A stretch of 58,746 nt of DNA from Candidatus Bathyarchaeota archaeon. GTDB taxonomy: Archaea > Thermoproteota > Bathyarchaeia > TCS64. The notes beneath the pieces are model-generated. The model saw only the letters and a program-made list of their open reading frames with translations. It was not told the DNA's origin and did not search any database. Location of the stretch: the NCBI GenBank assembly GCA_018652685.1, contig JABIBQ010000001.1, positions 1 through 58,746 on the forward strand. The letters run 5' to 3'. Positions 1-8,955 of the stretch are shown here, in pieces (within the stretch, counting starts at the first letter, position 1; the number at the start of each line of letters is the position of its first letter). The position numbers were made by a program, and so were the translations under genes.

Positions 1-1
1 C

Positions 2-247
2 TATTATCTCGACAGCCCTGATTCCGATTTCATAGTAATTTACCGTGTTCACTTGGCGAGGGATGACCTAGTCCTGCCCACCATGACCACGGTCTGGGAG
101 GCAATGAGCTTCCATGAGAGGGAGACCAAGGAGATGTTCGGTATAGACTTTGAGGGACATGAGAACATGGTGGCTCTACTACTGCCACCCGACTGGAAGG
201 GCGGGTACCCACTACGCAAAGACTTCAAGGGAGAAGGTGTTGAGTAA
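2..247 (+). CDS. nuoC: NADH/F420H2-type dehydrogenase subunit C (complex I), C-terminal part
   Basis: The reading frame is open from base 2 and ends at a TAA at 245-247, giving the last 81 residues of a 30-kDa complex I subunit. The signature of the family is visible around bases 115-165 (HERETKEMFGIDFEGH, with the conserved ExxExxDxFGI-like block). NuoC forms part of the peripheral arm next to NuoD and helps carry electrons to quinone. The N-terminus lies outside the window. Its stop codon overlaps the nuoD start (TAATG), so the two are translationally coupled. Subunits A and B are expected upstream but cannot be seen. Confidence 0.93.
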   Translation, partial: YYLDSPDSDFIVIYRVHLARDDLVLPTMTTVWEAMSFHERETKEMFGIDFEGHENMVALLLPPDWKGGYPLRKDFKGEGVE

Positions 248-1362
248 TGCCAGAACCAAAGATTGAATCTGAAATAATGAGAATCAGCTGGGGTCCCCAG
301 CACCCAATGAGTGGTCAGACTAGGATTCTCCTTGACACTGACGGCGAAAAAGTTCACAAAATTATAGCAGACATAGGGTACACTCACAGGGGGATCGAGA
401 AGGTCCTTGAGAACAGGACCCTCATAGGTGGAATAATCCCCATTGAACGTATGAACATGGTTGATTCGTCCAATATCGGTATAGGGTATGTCACAGCGTG
501 TGACAAGACTTACGGACTTGAGGTGCCCGAGAGGGCCCAGTGGATCCGTTCCCTAATCTGCGAGATGGGCAGGATCAACAGTCATCTCTACGCCTTCGGG
601 CTTCAGGCCGAGGCAACAGCCTATTTCCCGGCGGTCTTCCTCTGGACGACCATTGACAGGGAGGTATTACTTGACCTCTTCGAGGAGCTGACAGGGGCGA
701 GGTGGAGCTATAACCACTTCCTGCCCGGTGGGGTCTTCAAAGACTTCCCAGAGGGTTTCGAGGCAAAGATCCTTGAGGCAGTCCAGTACCTAAGGCGGAG
801 GTTCAAGGACTATTGGAACGCTATGATCGAGAACCCTATGTTTGAGATGAGGTGCGACAACGTGGCCATCCTTGAGCCAAAGGACGCGATCAGGCTAGGG
901 GCAACTGGCCCAGTCCTGAGAGGTTCCGGTATCCCCATCGATATGAGGAAAGAGGAGCCCTACGCTGCATACAACTCCCTAGACTGGGAAGTCATAACAG
1001 AGGACGCCTGCGATATTATGGCAAGGACCAAGGTCAGGTTCCACGAGATTGGCCAGTCATTGAACATGATGGAGCAGATCGCCAAGGAGATCCCCGAGGG
1101 AGAGACCCGCGCCAGGTTCTCACCGTTCTCAAGGGCACCTGAGGGTGAACACATCACTAGAGTGGAGAACAGCAGGGGTGAGATGTCAATCCATATGTGG
1201 ACCGATGGCACCACTAACCCATACAGGGTAAAGATCATGCCCCCGTCCCTGAGGAACATGTACGTATTCGAACGGCTCGCTGAGCTAAGTGAAATAGTTG
1301 TGGCAGATATCCCGGTAGTGGTCAACTCGATTGACCCCTGGTATCTGGACAGTGACCGGTAG
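247..1362 (+). CDS. nuoD: Complex I 49-kDa subunit D
   Basis: 371 residues, close to the usual length for archaeal NuoD/FpoD. It belongs to the NiFe-hydrogenase large-subunit-like family that, with NuoB, forms the quinone-reducing site. The N-terminal GPQHPMSGQTRILLD block carries the conserved histidine of the quinone pocket, followed by GYTHRGIEK and ERMNMVDS, all typical. The four metal-binding cysteines of true hydrogenases are not seen, as expected for complex I. The ATG overlaps the nuoC stop by one base. A GGTGAT ribosome-binding site for nuoH overlaps its 3' end. Confidence 0.97.
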   Translation: MPEPKIESEIMRISWGPQHPMSGQTRILLDTDGEKVHKIIADIGYTHRGIEKVLENRTLIGGIIPIERMNMVDSSNIGIGYVTACDKTYGLEVPERAQWIRSLICEMGRINSHLYAFGLQAEATAYFPAVFLWTTIDREVLLDLFEELTGARWSYNHFLPGGVFKDFPEGFEAKILEAVQYLRRRFKDYWNAMIENPMFEMRCDNVAILEPKDAIRLGATGPVLRGSGIPIDMRKEEPYAAYNSLDWEVITEDACDIMARTKVRFHEIGQSLNMMEQIAKEIPEGETRARFSPFSRAPEGEHITRVENSRGEMSIHMWTDGTTNPYRVKIMPPSLRNMYVFERLAELSEIVVADIPVVVNSIDPWYLDSDR

Positions 1363-1371
1363 GTGATATGA

Positions 1372-2442
1372 ATGATATACACAAACATAGCACTTGGAAC
1401 TGCGAGCAGGACAGGGCAAACCCTAGCTGGCATCATGGCTTGGATGATTGAATTCTTAACTGTAAACAGCAAGCCAATTCTACAGGTTTTAGTACTGCCT
1501 GGACTAGCCTTTACACTAGTATTTGCTCTCGTGGCTGTATGGTTCGAGAGGAAATTCCTCGCAAGGGCCATGCTAAGGGTCGGACCGTACTATTGCGGTG
1601 GACGGGCGGGAGTTTTACAAGTCTTCGCGGACTTTATCAAGCTCTTCCTGAAGGAAATGATCATACCGGATAGCGTGAACTGGTTGTTCTTTGCACTTAT
1701 GCCTATAATGGTCTCTTTCGTCCCCGGACTAGCACTGATCTTGATTCCGTTCGACGCGAACTGGGTCCTCTGGGATATAGGGAGCCTGGGGCTACCCATG
1801 TTCCTAGCGATCATGGGGATAGCGCCACTCATGCCAATATTCGCCGGCTGGGTGTCAAACAACAAGTACAGCTTCATAGGAGCTTGGAGGGTTGCCTACA
1901 TGTACATATCAGGCGAGATCCCAATAGTCATCTGCGCCGCAGCGGTTGCGATTATGGCAGGTTCATTCAACCTAGTCAAGATCGTGGAGGCCCAGAGCAA
2001 CATGATATTCGCGATCCCCCAGTTTATTGGCTTTATAGTATTCTTCATCGGGGTACTCATAGAGTCTGAGAGAACTCCCTTTGACCTCCCCGTAGCCGAG
2101 ACCGAGCTGGTTTTCGGTTGGAGGACTGAGTTCAGCGGAATTCTCTTCGGGTTCACGATGATGGCCGAGTACGTCATGCTTCAAGCATGGTCGCTGCTCT
2201 TCATCACGCTATACCTAGGTGGGTACAGCGGACCAATTATCATGGGCAACGTAATTGGAAGCCACATCTTCTGGCTGCTGGCGAAGTTCTGCGCCGTAGT
2301 GGTATTCGTAATACTACTGCGCTGCGTCTTCCCGAGGCCCAGGATGGACCAGATGCTCAAGATTGGATGGAGCTACCTGACGCCACTTGCACTACTGAAC
2401 CTATTCATTGTGCTTGGGCTCAAGATGTGGGGGGTATTCTGA
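1372..2442 (+). CDS. nuoH: Complex I membrane subunit H
   Basis: 356 residues with about eight to nine hydrophobic segments. NuoH anchors the peripheral arm to the membrane and forms the quinone tunnel entrance. Family marks include FERKFLARAMLRVGPYYCGG near residue 60 and ERTPFDLPVAETELVFGWRTEFSG near residue 235, the latter being the conserved acidic loop. An AGGTGATATGA ribosome-binding site (1361-1367) precedes the ATG at 1372. The stop TGA overlaps the nuoI ATG (ATGA at 2439-2445 region). The N-terminal stretch is about 35 residues longer than in many relatives. Confidence 0.95.
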   Translation: MIYTNIALGTASRTGQTLAGIMAWMIEFLTVNSKPILQVLVLPGLAFTLVFALVAVWFERKFLARAMLRVGPYYCGGRAGVLQVFADFIKLFLKEMIIPDSVNWLFFALMPIMVSFVPGLALILIPFDANWVLWDIGSLGLPMFLAIMGIAPLMPIFAGWVSNNKYSFIGAWRVAYMYISGEIPIVICAAAVAIMAGSFNLVKIVEAQSNMIFAIPQFIGFIVFFIGVLIESERTPFDLPVAETELVFGWRTEFSGILFGFTMMAEYVMLQAWSLLFITLYLGGYSGPIIMGNVIGSHIFWLLAKFCAVVVFVILLRCVFPRPRMDQMLKIGWSYLTPLALLNLFIVLGLKMWGVF

Positions 2443-2912
2443 TGAGCTGGATAATTAAACTACTCAAGCCAATCGCTATAGTAGCCCCATACGTTCTGAG
2501 AAACTCTCAGACGGTTGCATACCCAACGGAGCGACTTATCTTCAAGGAGAGGTTCCGTGGACGCCACCAGTTCTTCTTCGAACGCTGCATCAACTGCAGC
2601 ATATGCGCAAGGGTTTGCCACAGCAAGACCATTACAATGGTTGAGGTCGAGGGAAAGGAGAAGACCTTCCCCCAGATCGACTACAATACCTGTAGCTTCT
2701 GCGGCTACTGCGTCGAGTTCTGCCCAAAGCAAGCTCTAGAATTCACCGACGTCATTGAGATGGCGGTAAGCGATAGATCAGAGCTGGTCTACTCTCCGGA
2801 GCAACTCAGCATAGTACCTAAGATCAAGGACTTGGTTCCACGCATGAAGCGGAGGGTCGAGTCGTATCTTACGGATAAGGAGATGAAATACCGGAAGGTG
2901 AAAGACGTATGA
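2442..2912 (+). CDS. nuoI: Complex I ferredoxin-like subunit I
   Basis: 156 residues from the ATG at 2442, which overlaps the nuoH stop; a longer frame reading from 2187 is rejected because it would lie inside nuoH. Two 4Fe-4S motifs are present: CINCSICARVC and CSFCGYCVEFCPKQAL. These relay electrons toward NuoB and quinone. In the first motif the residue after the fourth cysteine is histidine instead of the more common proline. The stop overlaps the nuoJ start (ATGA at 2909-2912). Confidence 0.95.
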   Translation: MSWIIKLLKPIAIVAPYVLRNSQTVAYPTERLIFKERFRGRHQFFFERCINCSICARVCHSKTITMVEVEGKEKTFPQIDYNTCSFCGYCVEFCPKQALEFTDVIEMAVSDRSELVYSPEQLSIVPKIKDLVPRMKRRVESYLTDKEMKYRKVKDV

Positions 2913-3448
2913 TTCCAATGTTTTTCGTATTAGGACTCGTGCTCGTCAGTGCTGCACTAGCGGTTACGAGCAAGAACATCATTTACTCTGTAGTAGCCCT
3001 ACTCTCAACAAACGTTACGCTGGGCATGGCCTACTACATGATGGGGGCCCCGATGGTATCCCTCTTCCAACTGGCGATATTCGCCGGAGCCGTCGTTGTG
3101 TTCTTCGTCATCACTGTCATGTTGACATCGGGAGGGGACATGGAGTACGATATCGACCCCAGCCCACTGATGAACAAGAAGACACAGCTAGCAATATCCG
3201 CGATAGCCGTGCAGATAATGATATCTGCTAGCTTGGGACTCAATCTTGATTTCCCATACAGGGAGTATGCGTCTAGCGCAATTGAATCGTTATCAATTAG
3301 CTTTGGGTCATACGACGATATCACGACAGCGGTTAGCCAGTTCCTCTGGCAGGTCAGAGGCATGGATCTGATCATACAGTCATTCGTCATACTTACGGCG
3401 GTGGTCTGTACTATTGCCATGCTGAAAATGAGGAGGGAAGACGAGTAA
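2909..3448 (+). CDS. nuoJ: Complex I membrane subunit J
   Basis: 179 residues with five predicted membrane helices, as in NuoJ/FpoJ. The early conserved helix with a broken pi-bulge type sequence is seen as QLAIFAGAVVVFFVITVML around residues 55-75. The subunit lies in the membrane arm between H and K and helps couple quinone reduction to proton movement. The start overlaps nuoI and the last base of its stop overlaps the nuoK ATG (TAATG), so translation of the operon is tightly coupled here. Confidence 0.93.
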   Translation: MIPMFFVLGLVLVSAALAVTSKNIIYSVVALLSTNVTLGMAYYMMGAPMVSLFQLAIFAGAVVVFFVITVMLTSGGDMEYDIDPSPLMNKKTQLAISAIAVQIMISASLGLNLDFPYREYASSAIESLSISFGSYDDITTAVSQFLWQVRGMDLIIQSFVILTAVVCTIAMLKMRREDE

Positions 3449-3759
3449 TGTATCCACTTGAAATGTTCATAGTCACGACTGCGATGCTATTCCTATTCGG
3501 ATTAGTTGCACTGATCATGAAGAGGGACTTGGTCAGGTTGCTCATAGGCATTGAGATTCTTTTCAATGCAGCAAACCTGCTTTTCGTCGCCCTCTCGACG
3601 CAGACCCCTGGCATGATTGACCCGTTCCCACAGTCCATCGTCATGATGGCGCTGGTGCTGGACGGGACGGTCATAGCTGTGGGACTAGCCTTGGCACTTA
3701 ACGTGTTCAAACACTACAAGACATTCGACATAAAGAAACTGAGGAAGCTAAAATGGTAG
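3448..3759 (+). CDS. nuoK: Complex I membrane subunit K
   Basis: 103 residues, three membrane helices, the normal NuoK/MnhC size. The conserved LIGIEILFNAANLLFVAL block includes the membrane glutamate (GIE) that is part of the proton relay. The C-terminal segment ALVLDGTVIAVGLALAL is typical of the third helix. The gene overlaps the next by seven bases (ATGGTAG at 3753-3759). Confidence 0.95.
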   Translation: MYPLEMFIVTTAMLFLFGLVALIMKRDLVRLLIGIEILFNAANLLFVALSTQTPGMIDPFPQSIVMMALVLDGTVIAVGLALALNVFKHYKTFDIKKLRKLKW

Positions 3760-5270
3760 GACAAGGAATAATCTCACAGGGACTTCAACTCCCGTTACCA
3801 ATATTGATAACCCTACTCGGTGGAATGGCGACCCCATTCATTGGGCTAATCTCAGAGAAGATGCGCCTAAGGCTAACTGACGCGTGGATGGTGCTCGTAT
3901 CCGCACTCTCACTGTACGGCGTGTACACGCTGTACGACCAGGTGAGCAAGACGGCGAACCATGTCCTCCTGATATACTCATGGGGACAGACACCTCCGTT
4001 CAGCGGTTGCTTCGAGATAGATATGCTCGGAGTGTACATGGCATTCAGCATTGGCTTGCTCTCCCTACTCGTCTCGGTCTACTCCATCAGTTACATGGAG
4101 CACGAGTCACGTGTCACGGAGTTCAACACATTGGTGATCTTCATGGTCTCGGGCATGTACGGAATCGTCATGTCAGGTGACCTGTTCACACTATTCGTCT
4201 TCTGGGAGCTTATGGGCCTGGCAAGCTACGTCTTGGTCTCGTTCCTGAAGAGGAACTGGGGCCCAATAGAGGCGGGCTTCAAGTACCTAGTCATGAGCGC
4301 CACGGCGGGAGCGTTCCTGCTTCTAAGCATGGCACTCATCTATGGTATGGCAGGGACGCTAAATTTCGCTGCCCTGGCTTCAACGCTGAGAGGAGCCCCT
4401 ATGACACCATGGACGATCCTGATTTTCGCAACCCTAATCGTAGGGTTCGGCGTAAAATCCGCGATAGTACCGCTTCACACATGGCTTCCCGACGCGCACC
4501 CTGAGGCACCAAGCCCCATCAGTGCACTGCTGTCAGGAATAGTCATCGAGACAGGACTCTACGCTTTGACGAGGGTCCTCTACATCGCATTCGAGCCCGG
4601 CTTCTTCAAGGTGCCCATAGCCGCACTGGCCCTGGTCACCATGACTGTCGGGAACCTCTTGGCGCTACGCCAGGACGACTTGAAGAGAATGCTTGCCTAC
4701 AGCAGCATAGGGCAGGTCGGTTACATGCTCATCGGCATCTCAACCGGAATGACCTACGGTCTGCTGGGAACATTCCTACACATCTTCAACCACTCCCTGA
4801 TGAAGGGGATGGCTTTCCTTTCCGTGGGCAGTATAGTCCACGAGACGGGTACACGAGACATTAACAAGTTGAAGGGTGTGGGTAGGATGATGCCCTGGAC
4901 GACACTATCAATCTTCGTGGCGTTCATGGGACTTGGAGGCGTACCCGGTACAAGCGGGTTCATCAGCAAGTTCATCCTGTTTAATGCCTCAATGGGCGCT
5001 GGTCTATCCATACTGGCTTTGGCCGGTGTGCTAAACAGCACCCTCAGCATGGCATACTATCTACGAGTCTTGATCGCCCTGCTCTCAAAGAGGACAGAGG
5101 AGACCATCGAGGCAAAGGAAGCCCCAATTCTGATGGTGGGCGTGGCAATGGTTATGGCCGTGCTTATCATTGTGCTTGGATTCTACCCTAGCCCGATAGT
5201 GGGCATTGCATCAGATGCCTCAAAGTCCCTGATAGAGGGACTAACCAACTACATAGGAGCTGTTCTATAA
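3753..5270 (+). CDS. Complex I antiporter-type subunit (N/MrpD-like), first of four
   Basis: 505 residues with about 14 membrane helices of the proton-translocating Nuo-L/M/N/MrpD family. The key TM5 glutamate is visible in LFVFWELMGLASYVLV and the TM7 lysine in GVKSAIVPLHTWLPDAHPEAP; a further lysine-containing helix is RQDDLKRMLAYSSIGQVGYM. The sequence ATAGAFLLLSMALIYGMAGTLN resembles NuoN or MrpD more than NuoL or NuoM. Its position between K and L is not the usual place of nuoN, which normally ends the operon. It may be a relocated nuoN or an extra MrpD-type pump subunit; family assignment needs a phylogeny. Confidence 0.85.
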   Translation: MVGQGIISQGLQLPLPILITLLGGMATPFIGLISEKMRLRLTDAWMVLVSALSLYGVYTLYDQVSKTANHVLLIYSWGQTPPFSGCFEIDMLGVYMAFSIGLLSLLVSVYSISYMEHESRVTEFNTLVIFMVSGMYGIVMSGDLFTLFVFWELMGLASYVLVSFLKRNWGPIEAGFKYLVMSATAGAFLLLSMALIYGMAGTLNFAALASTLRGAPMTPWTILIFATLIVGFGVKSAIVPLHTWLPDAHPEAPSPISALLSGIVIETGLYALTRVLYIAFEPGFFKVPIAALALVTMTVGNLLALRQDDLKRMLAYSSIGQVGYMLIGISTGMTYGLLGTFLHIFNHSLMKGMAFLSVGSIVHETGTRDINKLKGVGRMMPWTTLSIFVAFMGLGGVPGTSGFISKFILFNASMGAGLSILALAGVLNSTLSMAYYLRVLIALLSKRTEETIEAKEAPILMVGVAMVMAVLIIVLGFYPSPIVGIASDASKSLIEGLTNYIGAVL

Positions 5271-7462
5271 TGAGCGCAAGTGCAAGCGTAATCGATATAA
5301 TTATGCATCATCCTTGGCCTTTCCTTGCCTGGATGCTGCCCATATTCGGGGCACTAATGATGCCGGTACTAGGAAAGATCAACAACAAGGTAAGGGACTA
5401 CGGGGCGGTCGTATTTGCGTTCTCAGCCGTCGTCGCTTCCGCGATGATGATTCCATATCTCTTCGGGCACACCCCAGGAGATATCAAACTAATTACATGG
5501 ATGACGTTGCCCAACGGCACACCACTGGACTTTGGAGTCCTGGTTGACCCTCTGAGCATTATCATCTGTAACGTGGTAGCATTCATAAGCTTCCTGATCG
5601 TTGTCTACAGCACCAGCTACATGCACGGGGACGAGGGACTCACTCGTTACTGGTTCCTGTTCCTGTACTTCATGGGGAGCATGCTCCTGCTGGTACTGGC
5701 CGACAACCTGGTCATGACAATGATCGGCTGGGAAGGCGTAGGCATCTGTAGCTACGGGTTAATCGGTTACTACTACCGAGACCCCAAGGACAGGTGGCTG
5801 GGAGGTCCGCCTCCAACCGAGATGTATCCACCAAGTCACGCCGGCATGAAGGCATTCGTTGTCACCGGCATCGGCGACGTGCTCATCCTGGCAGCCATCT
5901 TCATTCTGTACTACTTTGCAGGCACCTTCAACTACGTTGAATTGATGCAGCACAGTGAGACTTGGCTGGCTCAAATGGCCAATATCCCAGGTTTGATAGC
6001 CCTGTTCTCGATACTGCTGCTCGGTGGCCCAATAGGCAAATCGGCCCAGTTCCCACTCCACGAGTGGCTACCTGAGGCCATGGCCGGCCCAACCAGTGTA
6101 TCGGCTCTAATCCACGCGGCCACAATGGTCAAGGCGGGGGTCTATCTCGTTGCGAGGATGAGCCCGATATTCTACGTCGGGACATGGACTTTGCATCTTC
6201 CTGAGGCTCAGGTCTACTTCATTGCCATTGCGATTGTGGGAGCATTTACATGCTTCCTGGCAGCAACTCAGGCACTGGTAGCCGTTGAGCTCAAGAAGAT
6301 ACTGGCATACTCAACCGTAAGCCAGATCGGCTACATGATGCTCGGCCTAGGATTATCCGGTTTCACTGAGGGTGCTTATGTCCCTGGGTTAACCGCGGGA
6401 ATATACCACCTTGCTAGCCACGCAATGTTCAAAGCGGCCCTGTTCCTCGGAGCCGGGTCCGTGATACACGCGGTTCACACAATCTACACGTTCAACATGG
6501 GTGGCCTGAAAAAATACATGAAATGGACGTACCTCCTAATGGGCTTGGCAACACTGAGCCTGTCCGGAGTACCGCCATTCAGCGGGTTCTGGAGCAAGGA
6601 CGCGGTCTTCCTGGCTGCGCTTGAGGCTGGAACACCACTGGCATACGCCCTTCTAGTCGTTGGAGTGGTATCCGCCGCCATGACCTTCGCTTACAGCATC
6701 AGGTACATCAGCCTCACCTTCAGGGGAGAGGCAAGCGAGTTCATAGTTGACCTGGACCACCATGGACACCCACCACATGAATCACCAAATGTGATGATAT
6801 GGCCAATCGCCATACTCTGTGGACTGTTCATACTGACCGGGCTTCTCGGACTCGTGGGTGTATTCAACCCAAGCGTGAACCCTGAGGTTTTCATAGAGAA
6901 GCAGATGCACCACATGGTGGAGGCGCTGTTGCCCCATTCGGTCGCGGAACACATGCACGTACCACACATCAGTGACACAACCAAGATGGTTGGAGCCGGA
7001 CTGAGCGCATTAGCCCTGTCCGTCGGAGGTTTCCTCGGCTACAACTTCTACTGGGCCAAGAACTGGGATTCCTGGGAATGGGTCCAGGCGAGCGAGATGC
7101 GGAAATCAATCCACAACTTCTTCTGGAACAGGTGGTACATGAACGCCTTCTTCTACAGGGTCTTCGTTGACGGCATCCTTGGGATGTCGAAGGCAATCTA
7201 TAATGGCTTCGAGGCCAAGGTCCTGATGCCGTTGAGCGACGTCGTAGCTTCTGTTACATCGTCAGCGAGCGATGTGGTGTACGAGGTGGTTGAGGAGGGA
7301 GCCGTATTCGGCTTTATCAACACAAGCATCCCCGCCGCCGTCATCAGCATATATCATAAAGCAAAGAAGAGTCAGACCGGGCTGCTGAGCATGAACATAC
7401 TATACATCGTGGTCATGCTAATGGCAATAATACTCGGAATGCTCTACGCAGGAGGAATCTAA
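5270..7462 (+). CDS. nuoL: Complex I antiporter-type subunit L
   Basis: 730 residues, the longest antiporter subunit, as expected for NuoL with its C-terminal lateral helix. Residues 70-430 carry the conserved core: MIGWEGVGICSYGLIGYYY (TM5 glutamate), IGKSAQFPLHEWLPEAMAGP (TM7 lysine) and ELKKILAYSTVSQIGYMMLG. After residue 500 a histidine-rich loop (LDHHGHPPHES) is followed by the extended amphipathic region and a last membrane helix near residues 705-728. The start codon shares a base with the preceding stop (TAATG). Confidence 0.94.
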   Translation: MSASASVIDIIMHHPWPFLAWMLPIFGALMMPVLGKINNKVRDYGAVVFAFSAVVASAMMIPYLFGHTPGDIKLITWMTLPNGTPLDFGVLVDPLSIIICNVVAFISFLIVVYSTSYMHGDEGLTRYWFLFLYFMGSMLLLVLADNLVMTMIGWEGVGICSYGLIGYYYRDPKDRWLGGPPPTEMYPPSHAGMKAFVVTGIGDVLILAAIFILYYFAGTFNYVELMQHSETWLAQMANIPGLIALFSILLLGGPIGKSAQFPLHEWLPEAMAGPTSVSALIHAATMVKAGVYLVARMSPIFYVGTWTLHLPEAQVYFIAIAIVGAFTCFLAATQALVAVELKKILAYSTVSQIGYMMLGLGLSGFTEGAYVPGLTAGIYHLASHAMFKAALFLGAGSVIHAVHTIYTFNMGGLKKYMKWTYLLMGLATLSLSGVPPFSGFWSKDAVFLAALEAGTPLAYALLVVGVVSAAMTFAYSIRYISLTFRGEASEFIVDLDHHGHPPHESPNVMIWPIAILCGLFILTGLLGLVGVFNPSVNPEVFIEKQMHHMVEALLPHSVAEHMHVPHISDTTKMVGAGLSALALSVGGFLGYNFYWAKNWDSWEWVQASEMRKSIHNFFWNRWYMNAFFYRVFVDGILGMSKAIYNGFEAKVLMPLSDVVASVTSSASDVVYEVVEEGAVFGFINTSIPAAVISIYHKAKKSQTGLLSMNILYIVVMLMAIILGMLYAGGI

Positions 7463-7463
7463 A

Positions 7464-8945
7464 ATGTTCGGATCACTTTGGTTAGCCGTTCTCCTCCCAA
7501 TTGTCTTCATGCCAGTTGTTTACTTCGCGGGAAGAAGCCTTGGCAAGAAGGTGAGCTGGGTGGCATTAATCCCACTACTATACAGTACAGCATACTTCGC
7601 CAGCCTCCTCGGAGGTGTGGCTGAGAACCCCGTCGGCGAGTACATAACTTGGCTTCCGGGAATAGTCTTCGGGTTATACGCTGACAGTCTGAGCATACCT
7701 ATCGCACTGACTGTCTCCGTGCTTGGAGTGATTATGGCAATCTACTCCAACGCATACATGGATCACAGCATCCATGAGCAATATCACCACCAGGAGAATC
7801 CCAACGCACACGCAACGTATTACGCGCTATACTTAGCCTACATCACGAGCATGCTAGGGGTAGTTCTCAGCACAAACCTGTTCGAGTTCTACTTCTTCTT
7901 CGAGTTGATGATCATCCCGTCATGGGCGCTCATCAACGTGTACGGTTCAGGCGAGCGTGAAAAAATCGCACTGATGTACCTACTCTGGTCCATTGTGGGA
8001 GCCGTGGTGTTCGTAACAGGAGCACTCTCAGCCTACGCGCTGACAGGATCATTCGAGATCTCTGCCCTCGCTTCCCTAGCAGGAAGCCAGTACGCGGGTT
8101 TCGTCGTAGTATCCATGATGATGGGCCTGACGGTAAAGATGGCGATGCTCGGGCTACATGTATGGCTGCCCTTCGCACACGCTGAGGCACCTACACCAAT
8201 CAGCGCACTACTGAGCCCAGCAATGATCGGATTGGCCGCATACGCCATCGTCAAGATGCTACTGCCAATCTCAGGAGTAATCGACTCCAACTTTACGCTG
8301 ATGTTCCTCTGGGGCTTTGGCACAATGCTCTACGGGGGATTGATGGTCATGTCCCAGACTGATATCAAGCGACTGCTGGCATACTCCAGCATGAGCCAGA
8401 TGGGGTACATATTCATCGGCATAGCCTGTGCGAGCACAATGGGTGTCACAGGTGCAATGATGCACTATATCAGCCACGGGCTTGGAAAGGCAGCCCTGTT
8501 CCTTAGCGTAGGGACGGTCATGCACCAGACGGGAATCAGGGACATCAGGCAGCTCGGCGGACTAGCCGACAAGATGCCCATAACAGCCATGGCCTTCCTG
8601 ATCGGTGCAATGAGCATCTCAGGGATCCCACCGACAGTCGGGTTCCCATCAAAGATGATGATCTACATGGGCGCATTCGGACCAGGAATCGGGGCCATCT
8701 CAGGTAACTTCCTGCTAGCACTGGCGGCGATTCTCTCTACCGCACTGACGGTGGCATACACGATGTGGACCATGCGGCGGATCTTCTACGGTCCGTTGCC
8801 TGACCACTTGAAGGATACCAAGGAGGCAGGATGGGTGATGACAGTCCCCATGATCCTGCTCTGCCTGTTATCCATACTGATTGGCATATACCCACGGCCA
8901 ATCATCGACCCACTAATGGAGGTAGTCGCGGGACTACTAGCGTGA
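7464..8945 (+). CDS. nuoM: Complex I antiporter-type subunit M (first M-type copy)
   Basis: 493 residues, about 14 membrane helices. NuoM-type features are FEFYFFFELMIIPSWALINVYG with the TM5 glutamate, GLTVKMAMLGLHVWLPFAHAEAPTPISALLS with TM7 lysine, and KRLLAYSSMSQMGYIFIG. The initiator ATG follows the nuoL stop by one base. The C-terminal part is standard. It is one of four putative proton channels in this operon. Confidence 0.93.
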   Translation: MFGSLWLAVLLPIVFMPVVYFAGRSLGKKVSWVALIPLLYSTAYFASLLGGVAENPVGEYITWLPGIVFGLYADSLSIPIALTVSVLGVIMAIYSNAYMDHSIHEQYHHQENPNAHATYYALYLAYITSMLGVVLSTNLFEFYFFFELMIIPSWALINVYGSGEREKIALMYLLWSIVGAVVFVTGALSAYALTGSFEISALASLAGSQYAGFVVVSMMMGLTVKMAMLGLHVWLPFAHAEAPTPISALLSPAMIGLAAYAIVKMLLPISGVIDSNFTLMFLWGFGTMLYGGLMVMSQTDIKRLLAYSSMSQMGYIFIGIACASTMGVTGAMMHYISHGLGKAALFLSVGTVMHQTGIRDIRQLGGLADKMPITAMAFLIGAMSISGIPPTVGFPSKMMIYMGAFGPGIGAISGNFLLALAAILSTALTVAYTMWTMRRIFYGPLPDHLKDTKEAGWVMTVPMILLCLLSILIGIYPRPIIDPLMEVVAGLLA

Positions 8946-8955
8946 GGTGAATGAA

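Noticed and set aside
2187..2441. N-terminal extension of nuoI
   Set aside because: It would run inside nuoH in another frame; the ATG at 2442 overlapping the nuoH stop gives the normal NuoI N-terminus.
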